A stretch of DNA of 64,000 nt from Brevundimonas alba (GTDB lineage Bacteria; Pseudomonadota; Alphaproteobacteria; Caulobacterales; Caulobacteraceae), in the NCBI RefSeq assembly GCF_011927945.1, contig NZ_JAATJM010000002.1:124001-188000 (forward strand). Reading direction: 5' to 3'. Positions 1-7,440 of the stretch are shown here, in pieces; position 1 is the first letter of the stretch, and the number at the start of each line of letters is the position of its first letter. The position numbers were made by a program, and so were the translations under genes. The notes beneath the pieces were generated by a model that was given only the letters and a program-made list of their open reading frames with translations, was not told the DNA's origin and searched no databases.

Positions 1-216
1 GAAATCCAGCGCGAGGACCGCACCATCCCGGCCCGCCACGCCGTGTTTGAGGCCTGGCGCAACGGCCGCGCCGCCCGCTGGCTACCGGGCCTCGACTATG
101 AGGCTCTGTTCGCCGAGCCTCTGGACGGCGCCCGCGCCCGGCTGAACCTCCGCCCGGCGACCGTCTACGCCGGCATCCCTGCCGCAGCTCGCGCCGCACT
201 CAAACTCAGGGCCTGA
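1..216 (+). CDS. C-terminal fragment of an unrecognised protein
   Basis: The frame is open from the first base to a TGA at 214-216, so the window holds only the last 71 codons of a gene that begins outside it. The tail is hydrophilic and rich in Arg, Ala and Leu, ending in ALKLRA. It has no membrane segment and no motif that I recognise. GC-rich third positions fit a real coding frame. It is followed on the same strand by a DMT permease about 90 bases downstream. No function is proposed. Confidence 0.55.
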   Translation, partial: EIQREDRTIPARHAVFEAWRNGRAARWLPGLDYEALFAEPLDGARARLNLRPATVYAGIPAAARAALKLRA

Positions 217-305
217 CGCGGTTTCCGGACGTCATAAGCGCAGCTTGTGCGGCCGGGACAAATCCTCGGCTTGCGCCTGATCGCCGCCTCATCCACTTGG
301 CGGAC

Positions 306-1247
306 ATGACCGCTCCCTCCGAGTCCCTCGCGCCGCCGCCGTCGGGCCTGTCCCGCGCCACCCTGCTGGCGATCGGCGGCGTGGCCCTGTGCGCGACAAT
401 CTGGGGCACGACCTGGTTCGCGATCACGCTTCAGCTCGGGCAGGTGGACCCGCTGGCCTCCATCGTCTGGCGGTTCGGTCTGGCGGCCATCCTGATCTTC
501 GCCGGCTGTCTGATCACGCGCCGGTCGGTCAAACTGACCCTGAACCAGCATCTGGCCGCGGCGGGGCAGGGCGTGTTCGCCTTCTCCATCAGCTACAGCT
601 TCACCTACGCCGCCGAGGGCCGGATCGCGTCGGCCATCGTGGCCGTCATCTTCGCGTCGCTGGCCCTGCTGAACCTGATCCTGTTCAAGGTCGCCGCCCG
701 GCAGAAGGCCGCCTGGCTGTCGTGGGGCGGCGCCGCGCTCGGCGTTGTCGGGGTGGCGGTCCTGTCCGGCTCGGAAATCCTCGGCGCGGGTCTCGACGAG
801 GCCAGCGCCACCGGCGTCGGCTTTGCGCTGACGGCCGTCGCGGCCTCCGCCTTCGGCAACTATTTCGCCTGGCGCGGCCAGAACGCCGGTTCGGCGGTGA
901 TCCCCTCGACGGCCTGGGCCATGGCCTATGGCACGGGATTGCTGGCGCTCTACGGGCTTGTGACGGGCGTCGAATGGTCGATCGAGCCGAGCGTCCGCTA
1001 CATCGGCTCGCTGCTCTATCTGTCCGTGTTCGGCTCGGTGATTGCCTTCGTGGTCTATTTCACCATCGCCCGCACGCGGGGATACGCGCTGGCCAGCTAC
1101 ATCTCGGCCCTGACGCCGCCGATCGCCATGCTGGTGTCGATCCTGTTCGAGGGCGCGCATTTCGGCTGGCCAGCGCTGGTTGGCCTCGTCCTCGTGCTGG
1201 CCGGACAGGTCCTGCTGATCCGCGCGCCGAAGATCTCGGCGGCCTAG
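306..1247 (+). CDS. EamA/DMT-family permease
   Basis: An inner-membrane transporter of the drug/metabolite (EamA) superfamily; the substrate cannot be told from sequence. The 313-residue protein has about ten hydrophobic segments in two repeats, the usual length and layout. The first repeat opens with the typical motif CATIWGTTWFAI, and the second ends with a family-like segment (LTPPIAMLVSILFEG) near the C-terminus. I chose the ATG at 306; an in-frame TTG at 297 would add three residues. Neither has a strong ribosome binding site. Its stop overlaps the stop of the reverse-strand 52-residue gene in a shared CTAG. Confidence 0.88.
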   Translation: MTAPSESLAPPPSGLSRATLLAIGGVALCATIWGTTWFAITLQLGQVDPLASIVWRFGLAAILIFAGCLITRRSVKLTLNQHLAAAGQGVFAFSISYSFTYAAEGRIASAIVAVIFASLALLNLILFKVAARQKAAWLSWGGAALGVVGVAVLSGSEILGAGLDEASATGVGFALTAVAASAFGNYFAWRGQNAGSAVIPSTAWAMAYGTGLLALYGLVTGVEWSIEPSVRYIGSLLYLSVFGSVIAFVVYFTIARTRGYALASYISALTPPIAMLVSILFEGAHFGWPALVGLVLVLAGQVLLIRAPKISAA

Positions 1248-1402
1248 CCGAACCAGCCGCGCTTTTTCTTCGGCGGTTGCGAGGTGTCTTTCTGAACGGC
1301 GGCCGCCTCCGCCTCGGCCTTGCGACGCTTGCGCTCGGCGGCGACCCGGATGGCCACCAGCACCGGGATCAGTCCGTGCCGGTTTTGCGGAACACCGCCC
1401 AT
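1244..1402 (-). CDS. Small basic protein of 52 residues, unknown function
   Basis: A short gene directly behind the DUF4169 gene on the reverse strand: one base separates that stop from this ATG at 1402-1400, so the two are probably translated together. The product starts MGGVPQNRHGLIPVLVAIR and continues with a Lys/Arg/Ala/Glu-rich stretch (ERKRRKAEAEAAA), likely a charged helix, ending KKKRGWFG. The N-terminal part could be a short amphipathic or membrane-associated helix. I recognise no family. Its stop shares a CTAG with the convergent permease. The frame, the tight coupling and the unbroken charged helix support a real gene. Confidence 0.6.
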   Translation of the reverse strand: MGGVPQNRHGLIPVLVAIRVAAERKRRKAEAEAAAVQKDTSQPPKKKRGWFG

Positions 1403-1403
1403 G

Positions 1404-1580
1404 TCAGTCCTCCAGCTTGGCGCCGTCGAGCAGCTGGTCCGCGCGGTCGCGCTCCTTCTCCGTCTTCGTCCGGACGGCCTTGGGCACGCCGTGCGCCGCG
1501 CGATTGGCGGCCGCGGTCGATTTCTTCTCCGCCTTGGCCCTGTCCTTCCGGACCCGGTTCAGGTTCACGACCTCGCCCAT
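1404..1580 (-). CDS. DUF4169 family protein
   Basis: A 58-residue, highly charged protein that opens MGEVVNLNRVRKDRAKAEK and then runs as an Ala/Lys/Arg helix to DQLLDGAKLED. This matches the small alphaproteobacterial DUF4169 family, whose members open with a VNLRRARK-like motif and end near LDGHRL; the function is unknown. I chose the internal ATG at 1580 because the family starts there; an upstream ATG at 1598 would add MHNGGV. It is the first gene of a two-gene unit with the 52-residue protein. Confidence 0.75.
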   Translation of the reverse strand: MGEVVNLNRVRKDRAKAEKKSTAAANRAAHGVPKAVRTKTEKERDRADQLLDGAKLED

Positions 1581-1651
1581 GACGCCTCCGTTATGCAACC
1601 CGAGCTGAGCCGCGGACGTATTCCCGCCGACCCAAGCCTCAGGAGCGTACC

Positions 1652-1885
1652 ATGGTAGACCTCTCCCTCCTTCGTGAAAGCCTAGAAGTTGTCGGCTCCG
1701 ACGGCGAGCACGTGGGCCGCGTCGACCATGTCCACGGCGACCAGATCGAACTGGCCAAGCTGGACCTCGGCGCCGGCTTCAAACACCACATGATCCCGGT
1801 CAGCTGGGTCGACCACGTCGACGCCCACGTTCATCTGAACATCACCAAGGATGAGGCCAAGGCGCGCTGGACGGAGAAACATTGA
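1652..1885 (+). CDS. DUF2171 (PRC-barrel-like) protein
   Basis: A 77-residue soluble protein resembling the DUF2171 family of small PRC-barrel-like proteins. It contains the SDGEHVGRVDHV strand-turn-strand segment near residues 16-27 and the HHMIPVSWVDHVD segment near residues 45-57. A GAGCG stretch precedes the ATG. It stands alone between divergent or convergent genes. Members are often found near stress or general housekeeping genes, but no molecular function is established, so only the family is named. Confidence 0.8.
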   Translation: MVDLSLLRESLEVVGSDGEHVGRVDHVHGDQIELAKLDLGAGFKHHMIPVSWVDHVDAHVHLNITKDEAKARWTEKH

Positions 1886-1920
1886 TCGGCGCGAGGTCGA
1901 GCAATTCTGGAGGACGCTGA

Positions 1921-2634
1921 CTAGTCGCCGAGCCCGCGCCATTCGAGCCCACCCGGCAGATCGAAGTCCGCGTAGTCCACCTGCAGCACGCGACGACGCC
2001 GGGGCGTGACGGCCCTGTCCGAGGCATGGAGGATCGGCGTGCTGTACGCCCAGACGTCTCCGGCCTCGGCCAGACAGACCTGCTGCGGCCTTCGCGCCGC
2101 GCTCGCACCCGCATCGGTCGCTGCAACCCGCCCCAGCCGATGCGAGCCCATGGCGATCCTCAGCGGCGCGTTATCATTCTGCACGTCATCGAGATGCACC
2201 CGAAGCGTGACCATGCGCTCCAGCACCTCAAACGGGGGCGCGACATGGAGAATTCCGTCCTTGCTGGACCATGGGCCGAAACCCTCCGCCTCGACCTGTT
2301 GCCTCACGGGGATCGTGCGGTCCTGATGCCAGGCCACGATCCAGTTTGCCTCTTTCGTCTTGTCGAAAACGACCGCCCGAACCGGCCGCGCGCCCGACGA
2401 CGTCAGGTCTGCTGCGATCTGTCCCACCCGACCGGAAGCGGACAACAGGCTGGTCAGCGACGGGTCCCCGACAACACGTCCACCCGGACGCCCGGCGGTC
2501 TGCGCGTTCGCAAACGCTCGCAGCGCTTCGAGGGGTTCAGAGCCGAGCACGCCCCTGAACAGCAGCGCCCCGTCCCGTCCGAACCCCTCCCGGTCGATCA
2601 CCCCGGCGAGATCATCTTCTCGGGCCGCACCCAT
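1921..2634 (-). CDS. Phytanoyl-CoA dioxygenase (PhyH) family protein
   Basis: A probable non-haem Fe(II)/2-oxoglutarate dioxygenase of the PhyH superfamily; the substrate is unknown. It shows the metal-binding HxD motif in AWHQDRTIP (near residue 103), a distal His in [10 protein letters not shown], and an Arg/Val segment ([10 protein letters not shown]) where the 2-oxoglutarate-binding Arg is expected. The 237-residue length fits. I chose the ATG at 2634, preceded by GAGGAG eight bases upstream. That start overlaps the fumC 3' end by 37 bases. A GTG at 2601 that overlaps the fumC TGA as GTGA is an equally arguable start and gives 226 residues. Either way it is coupled to fumC. Confidence 0.82.
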   Translation of the reverse strand: MGAAREDDLAGVIDREGFGRDGALLFRGVLGSEPLEALRAFANAQTAGRPGGRVVGDPSLTSLLSASGRVGQIAADLTSSGARPVRAVVFDKTKEANWIVAWHQDRTIPVRQQVEAEGFGPWSSKDGILHVAPPFEVLERMVTLRVHLDDVQNDNAPLRIAMGSHRLGRVAATDAGASAARRPQQVCLAEAGDVWAYSTPILHASDRAVTPRRRRVLQVDYADFDLPGGLEWRGLGD

Positions 2635-3986
2635 TCGTCGAACTCCTCGTTCGTCAGATAGCCGCCGCCCACGGCTTCCTCGCGCAGGGTGGTGCCGTTC
2701 TTGTGCGCGGTCTTGGCGATCTTGGCGCAGGCGTCGTAGCCCAGCTTGCCGTTCAGGGCCGTCACCAGCATCAGGCTGTTCTCCAGCCCGCGTTTGATGT
2801 TGTCCTCGCGCGGCTCGATGCCGACAACGCAGTTGTCGGTGAACGACACCGCAGCGTCGGCCATCAGCCGGACCGACTGCAGGAAGTTGTAGGCCATCAC
2901 CGGATTGAAGACGTTGAGCTCGAAATGCCCCTGCGAGCCGGCGAAGGTCAGGGCGGCGTGATTGCCGAACACCTGCACGCACACCTGCGTCAGCGCCTCG
3001 GACTGGGTCGGATTGACCTTGCCCGGCATGATCGACGAGCCGGGCTCGTTCTCCGGCAGGGCCAGTTCGCCCAGGCCAGAGCGCGGGCCTGAGCCGAGGA
3101 AGCGGATATCGTTGGCGATCTTGAACAGCGACGCCGCGACCGTGTTGATCGCCCCGTGGCTGAACACCATGGCGTCATGGGCCGCCAGCGCCTCGAACTT
3201 GTTCGGGGCGGTGGTGAAGGGCAGGCCGGTGATGGCCGAGATCTGCTCTGCCACCTTTTCGGCGAACCCGACCGGCGCGTTCAGCCCGGTGCCGACGGCG
3301 GTGCCGCCCTGCGCCAGTTCCATCAGTTTCGGGAGGGTCTGTTCGATCCGCTCGATGCCGTTGGCGACCTGCTGGGCATAGCCGCCGAACTCCTGTCCCA
3401 GCGTCAGCGGGGTGGCGTCCTGGGTGTGCGTGCGTCCGATCTTGATGATGCCCTGCCAGGCGTCCGACTTGGCCTTCAGCGCCGCATGCAGATGCTTCAG
3501 CGCCGGGATCAACGTCTTCACCACCTGCTCGGCGCAGGCGACGTGCATGGCCGTCGGATAGGTGTCGTTCGACGACTGGCTCATGTTGACGTGGTCGTTG
3601 GGGTGGACCGGCGCCTTGGAGCCCATTTCGCCGCCCAGCATCTCGATGGCGCGGTTCGAGATCACCTCATTGGCGTTCATGTTCGACTGGGTGCCCGAGC
3701 CGGTCTGCCAGACCACCAGCGGGAAGTGGGCGTTGAGCTTGCCTTCGATGACTTCATTCGCGGCGGCGACGATGGTCTCGCCGATCTTCGGGTCCAGCTT
3801 GCCCAGCGCCATATTGGTCTCGGCCGCGGCGCGCTTGACGATGCCCAGCGCCCGCACGATCGGCAGGGGCTGCTTCTCCTCGCCAATCTTGAAATTGCCG
3901 AGCGAGCGCTGCGCCTGCGCACCCCAGTAGCGGTCCGAGGCGACCTCGATGGGGCCGAAGGTGTCGGTTTCGGTGCGGTTCGTCAT
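2598..3986 (-). CDS. fumC: Fumarate hydratase class II
   Basis: Interconverts fumarate and L-malate in the cytosolic TCA cycle. The 462-residue protein has the full class II aspartase/fumarase layout. It opens [20 protein letters not shown], carries the [14 protein letters not shown] substrate-binding loop near residue 95, the [16 protein letters not shown] segment, and the signature [15 protein letters not shown] with the catalytic Ser. The length is normal and the ATG at 3986 is the natural start. The PhyH gene overlaps its 3' end. Confidence 0.98.
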   Translation of the reverse strand: MTNRTETDTFGPIEVASDRYWGAQAQRSLGNFKIGEEKQPLPIVRALGIVKRAAAETNMALGKLDPKIGETIVAAANEVIEGKLNAHFPLVVWQTGSGTQSNMNANEVISNRAIEMLGGEMGSKAPVHPNDHVNMSQSSNDTYPTAMHVACAEQVVKTLIPALKHLHAALKAKSDAWQGIIKIGRTHTQDATPLTLGQEFGGYAQQVANGIERIEQTLPKLMELAQGGTAVGTGLNAPVGFAEKVAEQISAITGLPFTTAPNKFEALAAHDAMVFSHGAINTVAASLFKIANDIRFLGSGPRSGLGELALPENEPGSSIMPGKVNPTQSEALTQVCVQVFGNHAALTFAGSQGHFELNVFNPVMAYNFLQSVRLMADAAVSFTDNCVVGIEPREDNIKRGLENSLMLVTALNGKLGYDACAKIAKTAHKNGTTLREEAVGGGYLTNEEFDEWVRPEKMISPG

Positions 3987-4070
3987 GGCGCGGCAGGCTC
4001 TTCAGGCGTGGCGGGAGGATGCGCGGCGGTGTAGCACGGGGAGGCGAGGGGACAAGGACGGGAGACGACG

Positions 4071-4709
4071 ATGAACTGGTTGGTGGCCGTGGTTTCCGCC
4101 GCGACGATACAGACTCCCGCAGCGTCGGTTGGCCAGACGGTCGGCCCGCCCATGCCGCCCATCATGGCGACCATCCATACCGACCGGGGGGACATCCAGC
4201 TCGCCCTCGATGTCGAGGCGGCGCCGGTCACCGTTTGCAACTTCGTGAGGTACGCCCAGGCCGGCCGCTACCGCGGCGGCCGCTTCTTCCGCACCGTGGT
4301 GGCCGAGACCAATGACAACCCCAATCCGATCGACGTCATCCAGGCCGAGACCGACGCCGGCAGCGACGACGCCGGCTTTGGGCCGATCCCGCTGGAACGG
4401 ACCCGGGACACCGGGCTGCGTCACGCGGCGGGAACGATTTCAATGGCGCGGGATGGGCCCGACACGGCGACGTCCAGCTTCTTCATCGTGACCCGGGATA
4501 CCCCGGCGCTCGACTTCGGCGGCGGCCGCAATCCGGACGGGCAGGGCTTTGCCGCGTTCGGCGTCGTCACCGGCGGCCTGGATCTGGTTCGCGGCATCCA
4601 GGCTCAGCCCGCACAAGACGAACAGCTTACCGAGCCGGTGGCCATTTCCGACATCGAGGTCGGACCCGCCGCTGCCTGTCTTGTCGATTGGCGGGCCAAG
4701 GGCTCGTGA
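4071..4709 (+). CDS. Cyclophilin-type peptidyl-prolyl isomerase
   Basis: A predicted proline cis-trans isomerase. After about 30 residues with a weak hydrophobic N-terminus (MNWLVAVVSAATI), the cyclophilin fold starts at MATIHTDRGDIQLALD. It continues with NFVRYAQAGRYRGGRFFRTV, the GTISMARDGPDTATSSFFI core with the FFI strand, and a FAAFGVVTGGLDLVRGIQ segment. The N-terminus could be a signal peptide, making it periplasmic, but this is not clear. GGGAGACGACG precedes the ATG. The last four bases overlap the start of the RusA-like gene. Confidence 0.92.
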   Translation: MNWLVAVVSAATIQTPAASVGQTVGPPMPPIMATIHTDRGDIQLALDVEAAPVTVCNFVRYAQAGRYRGGRFFRTVVAETNDNPNPIDVIQAETDAGSDDAGFGPIPLERTRDTGLRHAAGTISMARDGPDTATSSFFIVTRDTPALDFGGGRNPDGQGFAAFGVVTGGLDLVRGIQAQPAQDEQLTEPVAISDIEVGPAAACLVDWRAKGS

Positions 4710-5062
4710 CGGCCGGCTGGATCGGAACGGGCAAGGTCCGCGCCCGCGAGGCCGGGGGCGCGGTCGAGATCACCATCGACGGCCTCACGACCCAGGCCAA
4801 ATACTACAAGCCGCTGGTCTACGAATTCATGCGCAAGGAGTGGGCGTCACGGCCGTCCTGGGGCGACTATGTCGTCGAGATCCGTATGGAGCACGTCGGC
4901 GATCCGCCGCACATCGACCTCGACAATCTCGCCAAGGCGCTGCTCGACGCCATCAAGGGCTACCTCTTCCACGACGACGCCCAGGTCGCCCGCCTGCTGG
5001 TCGAACGCCATGAGGGCGAGCGCGAGCGGATTACCATCCGGGCGTATCCGCGGACGAAATAG
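4706..5062 (+). CDS. RusA-family Holliday-junction resolvase-like protein
   Basis: RusA enzymes cut Holliday junctions using Mg2+ held by clustered aspartates. The 118-residue protein carries the family core HIDLDNLAKALLDAIKG followed by HDDAQVARL, supplying the DxD pair and the later Asp of the metal site. The GTG at 4706 overlaps the cyclophilin TGA as GTGA, which favours it over a TTG at 4688. RusA genes are often of phage origin, but nothing else phage-like lies nearby and the GC content matches. It could be a chromosomal member with a housekeeping role in recombination. Confidence 0.82.
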   Translation: MTAGWIGTGKVRAREAGGAVEITIDGLTTQAKYYKPLVYEFMRKEWASRPSWGDYVVEIRMEHVGDPPHIDLDNLAKALLDAIKGYLFHDDAQVARLLVERHEGERERITIRAYPRTK

Positions 5063-5818
5063 TCATCGCTCGAACCTCAGCGTCGGCAGCCGAAGCTGCA
5101 TTTCGGAGCCTACGAACAGCTGCGGGTCGGAGGTCAGTGTGATCCCCGCCTCCTGCTCCTTGCGCGCGACGCAGGCCCGGGCCCCGGCCGCCAGCGACAG
5201 GAAGTCCGTCGCCGTCGGAAGAGCCTCCACGACGCAGCCGTCGAACCATGGGTACGCCTCATCCGCTCCGCAGCCGAACGAGGTCCGCTCACGGCTCGCG
5301 GCGGTCAGGACCATCCGGTTCGGAGCCGCCAGGGCGTTGATGAAGATGCCCGAATAGCAGGCCGAGACGATCACCACAGTCGGCCGGGTTCCGCACCACT
5401 GCCGCACAAGATTGGCCATGTCGGACGGCTCGAGCTTCGCGTCAGGGCCAAAGATCATGCCCTCGGGCGATCCATGCGAGGTGAAATACAGCAGACAGCC
5501 GCGCGTGGCTCGCCGTGTGACATCGCTGACGCCGTCCAGCACCTCCGTCACCGTGGTCGCGCCGGTGACGTCGGGGCGCATGGAATAGTCGACAAACGTC
5601 TCGCGCGGCAGGCCGGCCGCCAGGAAACCCCGGGTCACGTCCCGGCGGGCGTTGTCGAAGGCCCGGATCGGCCGACCATCCCCATCGCGCCAGTCCGCCG
5701 CGATGACCGCCGCGGCCCAGCCGTCGAAGCGGCCGGCGTTCTGGGGGGCAGGGCTTTCGCCGCACGCCGGACCGGCCAGCAGGGCCGCGAGCATCAGCAG
5801 AAGCAAACCCGGTCGCAT
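5063..5818 (-). CDS. Secreted C13 (legumain-like) cysteine peptidase
   Basis: A probable cysteine peptidase of clan CD, family C13. The two catalytic motifs are present in order: TSHGSPEG with the His at residue 115, and VSACYSG with the Cys at residue 154. Each follows a hydrophobic strand (GCLLYF, TVVIV), as in the caspase/legumain fold. Residues 1-19 form a signal peptide ending GPAC; the Cys at 19 could be lipidated, although the lipobox is weak. The 251-residue length fits bacterial C13 members. It ends directly against the RusA-like gene (convergent, no gap). Substrate and role are unknown. Confidence 0.82.
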   Translation of the reverse strand: MRPGLLLLMLAALLAGPACGESPAPQNAGRFDGWAAAVIAADWRDGDGRPIRAFDNARRDVTRGFLAAGLPRETFVDYSMRPDVTGATTVTEVLDGVSDVTRRATRGCLLYFTSHGSPEGMIFGPDAKLEPSDMANLVRQWCGTRPTVVIVSACYSGIFINALAAPNRMVLTAASRERTSFGCGADEAYPWFDGCVVEALPTATDFLSLAAGARACVARKEQEAGITLTSDPQLFVGSEMQLRLPTLRFER

Positions 5819-5881
5819 GCGCCCCCTCCTCCCTCGATCCCGGAGTGACGTTAGCGCAAGCCATGCAGTGGGGAAGGGGTC

Positions 5882-6367
5882 TTACTTCTTCCGGAACTGG
5901 TCCAGCGAGACGACCTTCGGTCCCTCGTCGCCCGTGGAAGCCGGCGCGGCGGCCGTTTCGGCCTCAGGCGCCTCCTCGACGGCTTCCTCGATCAGCGGCA
6001 TCTCGAACTGCAGCAGGAACTGCACCGAGGGGTCGTAGAACCGGGTGACGGCCGTATAGGGCATCGACAGCACCTTGGGCATGCCGCCGAACTTCAGCAT
6101 CACCGAGAACCGGTCGGCCTCGACCTTCAGGTCCCAGTACTGGTGCTGCAGCACCACCGTCATCTCGTCGGGATATTTGGCCAGCACGTCGGGCGGGACG
6201 CTGACGCCGGGCGCCCGGGTCTTGAAGGTGATGTAGAAATGGTGCGCCCCCGGGATGCCTTCCGGCATGGCCGCGCGGTCCAGCGCCGAGCGGATGACGC
6301 CGCGCAGGGCGTCCTGCGCCAGCTGCTCGTAATGCATCTCGTCGACTGGCGGGGTCTCGTCGGCCAT
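5882..6367 (-). CDS. sspB: SspB-family ClpXP adaptor
   Basis: Delivers tmRNA-tagged proteins to the ClpXP protease. The 161-residue protein matches the alphaproteobacterial SspB type: HFYITFKTRAPGVSVPPDVL near residues 40-60, VVLQHQYWDLKVE, and FSVMLKFGGMPKVLSMPYTAV. A Glu/Ala-rich linker follows, then a C-terminal ClpX-binding-like tail PKVVSLDQFRKK. I chose the ATG at 6367 because the conserved part starts just after it; an upstream ATG at 6508 would add an Arg-rich stretch that lies inside the tmRNA gene. It sits immediately downstream of ssrA on the same strand. Confidence 0.93.
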   Translation of the reverse strand: MADETPPVDEMHYEQLAQDALRGVIRSALDRAAMPEGIPGAHHFYITFKTRAPGVSVPPDVLAKYPDEMTVVLQHQYWDLKVEADRFSVMLKFGGMPKVLSMPYTAVTRFYDPSVQFLLQFEMPLIEEAVEEAPEAETAAAPASTGDEGPKVVSLDQFRKK

Positions 6368-6469
6368 CGGGTCCCTCGGCGTTGCAGTCGAGGGTTTAGA
6401 CGCGCGGCGGCGCGGGCGGAAGATGGCGAGACGGTAAACTGGAAAGGAAAGTGCCGGGATTCTGTTGCC

Positions 6470-6815
6470 AGGCTCCCGACAGGCCCCGCCCTGGGATCTG
6501 AACCCCAAGGACTTAAGTGTTCGAAATCACCCGAACCGCTTACGCGGCGAGAGCGACTTCTCCAGCGAAGTTATCGTTCGCAGTTAGTTAAAGGCCCGAT
6601 ACGGTGGGCCAGGACGGGCGAAAGCAGTCCTCTTTACACGTCCGTCGATGCTAGTCGGCCCCGCACCGCCCGCCGATACACGGGAGGAAATGGTGGAGCC
6701 GCCGGGAATCGCACCCGGGTCCGGTCCGCTTATTACAGGCGCGTTTATCGCCATAGTCCGGGCGAACCCGGACAGGACCAATATAGGCCTTTCGGGCCTC
6801 TCTTCCAAGGGCGGA
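6470..6815 (-). ncRNA. ssrA: tmRNA, circularly permuted two-piece form
   Basis: Ribosome-rescue RNA. Reading the reverse strand, the acceptor piece comes first (about 6810 to 6691) and ends with a T-arm and the acceptor 3' strand CGGCTCCACCA. A spacer of about 28 nt (6690-6663) follows. The coding piece then starts GGGGCCGACTAG at 6662, whose first seven bases pair with CGGCTCC of the acceptor piece. This order is the permuted arrangement of alphaproteobacteria. The tag frame at 6581-6540 encodes ANDNFAGEVALAA then TAA, closely resembling the Caulobacter tag and ending in the ClpXP-type LAA. The outer ends are approximate. Confidence 0.93.
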
Positions 6816-6896
6816 TCGGGGTAGGTCGGGCGACTGGTGAACAAAGCGCCGCCGTCCGGCTTTCCCATACGAAAGACACACTTTAGAGCCTTCACT

Positions 6897-7295
6897 GTGG
6901 AACACCGGAACGTGCAGCCATGGTCGGTTTCGAGGTCGCTGGCGCTTCTCGCCGCGATCTTCGCCATCGTCATGGGCGCGACCCTGCCGTCGGCGGTGGC
7001 GGCCTCGCCGGCGACCGGTCACGCGATCCAGCTCTGCTCCGGCGATCGGATCATGGTCGTCGAGGACGCGTCCGGCCGGCCCCTCCGTCAGGATCCCGCG
7101 CCGTCCGACAGCGTGAAATGCGCCGCCTGCCTCGCCGCGGCCTTCGTCGCGGTCACGCCTCCGCCGCCGGTGCAGGGGCCCGCCTCGGTCCCGTCTCCGG
7201 CTCGGAAGGCCCAGACGGCGCCGGCTCCGTCCAGGCCGACCATCCCAGTCAAGCTCGCGCCCCGACCGCCTTCGACCGCCCCGCCTGTCGCCTGA
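6897..7295 (+). CDS. Small secreted Cys/Pro-rich protein (DUF2946-like)
   Basis: A 132-residue protein with an N-terminal signal peptide (RSLALLAAIFAIVMGATLP, cleavage after AVAA). A short domain follows with CSGD and KCAACLAA, then a Pro/Ala-rich tail. The cysteine pattern resembles the small DUF2946-type proteins that accompany metal-uptake genes. That is a weak match, and I would not assign a function. The start is uncertain: GTG at 6897 is used, GTG at 6912 is possible, and the frame remains open to an ATG at 6837 inside the tmRNA promoter region. It is followed by an orphan signal peptide and a PepSY protein. Confidence 0.6.
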   Translation: MEHRNVQPWSVSRSLALLAAIFAIVMGATLPSAVAASPATGHAIQLCSGDRIMVVEDASGRPLRQDPAPSDSVKCAACLAAAFVAVTPPPPVQGPASVPSPARKAQTAPAPSRPTIPVKLAPRPPSTAPPVA

Positions 7296-7345
7296 GGACT
7301 CCTCGCGGACCGCGTCCGCAAGCTTTCCCTCTTCAGGACAGATCC

Positions 7346-7435
7346 ATGAAATTCATGCTCACAGCGGCGCCCGGCGCCCTGCTGGTCGCCGTCATGGCGC
7401 CCGCCGTCCACGCCCAAGCATTCCGGAGCGTGTAA
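7346..7435 (+). pseudogene. Orphan signal peptide, likely remnant of a deleted secreted or outer-membrane protein
   Basis: A 29-codon frame from ATG 7346 to TAA 7435. It encodes MKFMLTAAPGALLVAVMAP then AVHAQAFRSV, i.e. a complete signal peptide with an AHAQA-type cleavage site and four residues after it. AGGACAGATCC precedes the ATG. The next gene begins six bases later. The position, between a small Cys protein and a PepSY protein, is where a TonB-dependent receptor is often found, so an in-frame or near-frame deletion of such a receptor is the simplest explanation. A genuine tiny peptide cannot be excluded. Confidence 0.5.
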
Positions 7436-7440
7436 GCGCC

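Noticed and set aside
4706..5062. RusA-like gene as a sign of a prophage
   Set aside because: No integrase, capsid, tail, lysis or attachment-site sequences nearby; codon use matches the neighbours.
6143..6973. Open frames across the 6.4-6.9 kb region
   Set aside because: They cross the permuted tmRNA gene, whose paired acceptor stem, T-arm and tag frame explain the sequence.
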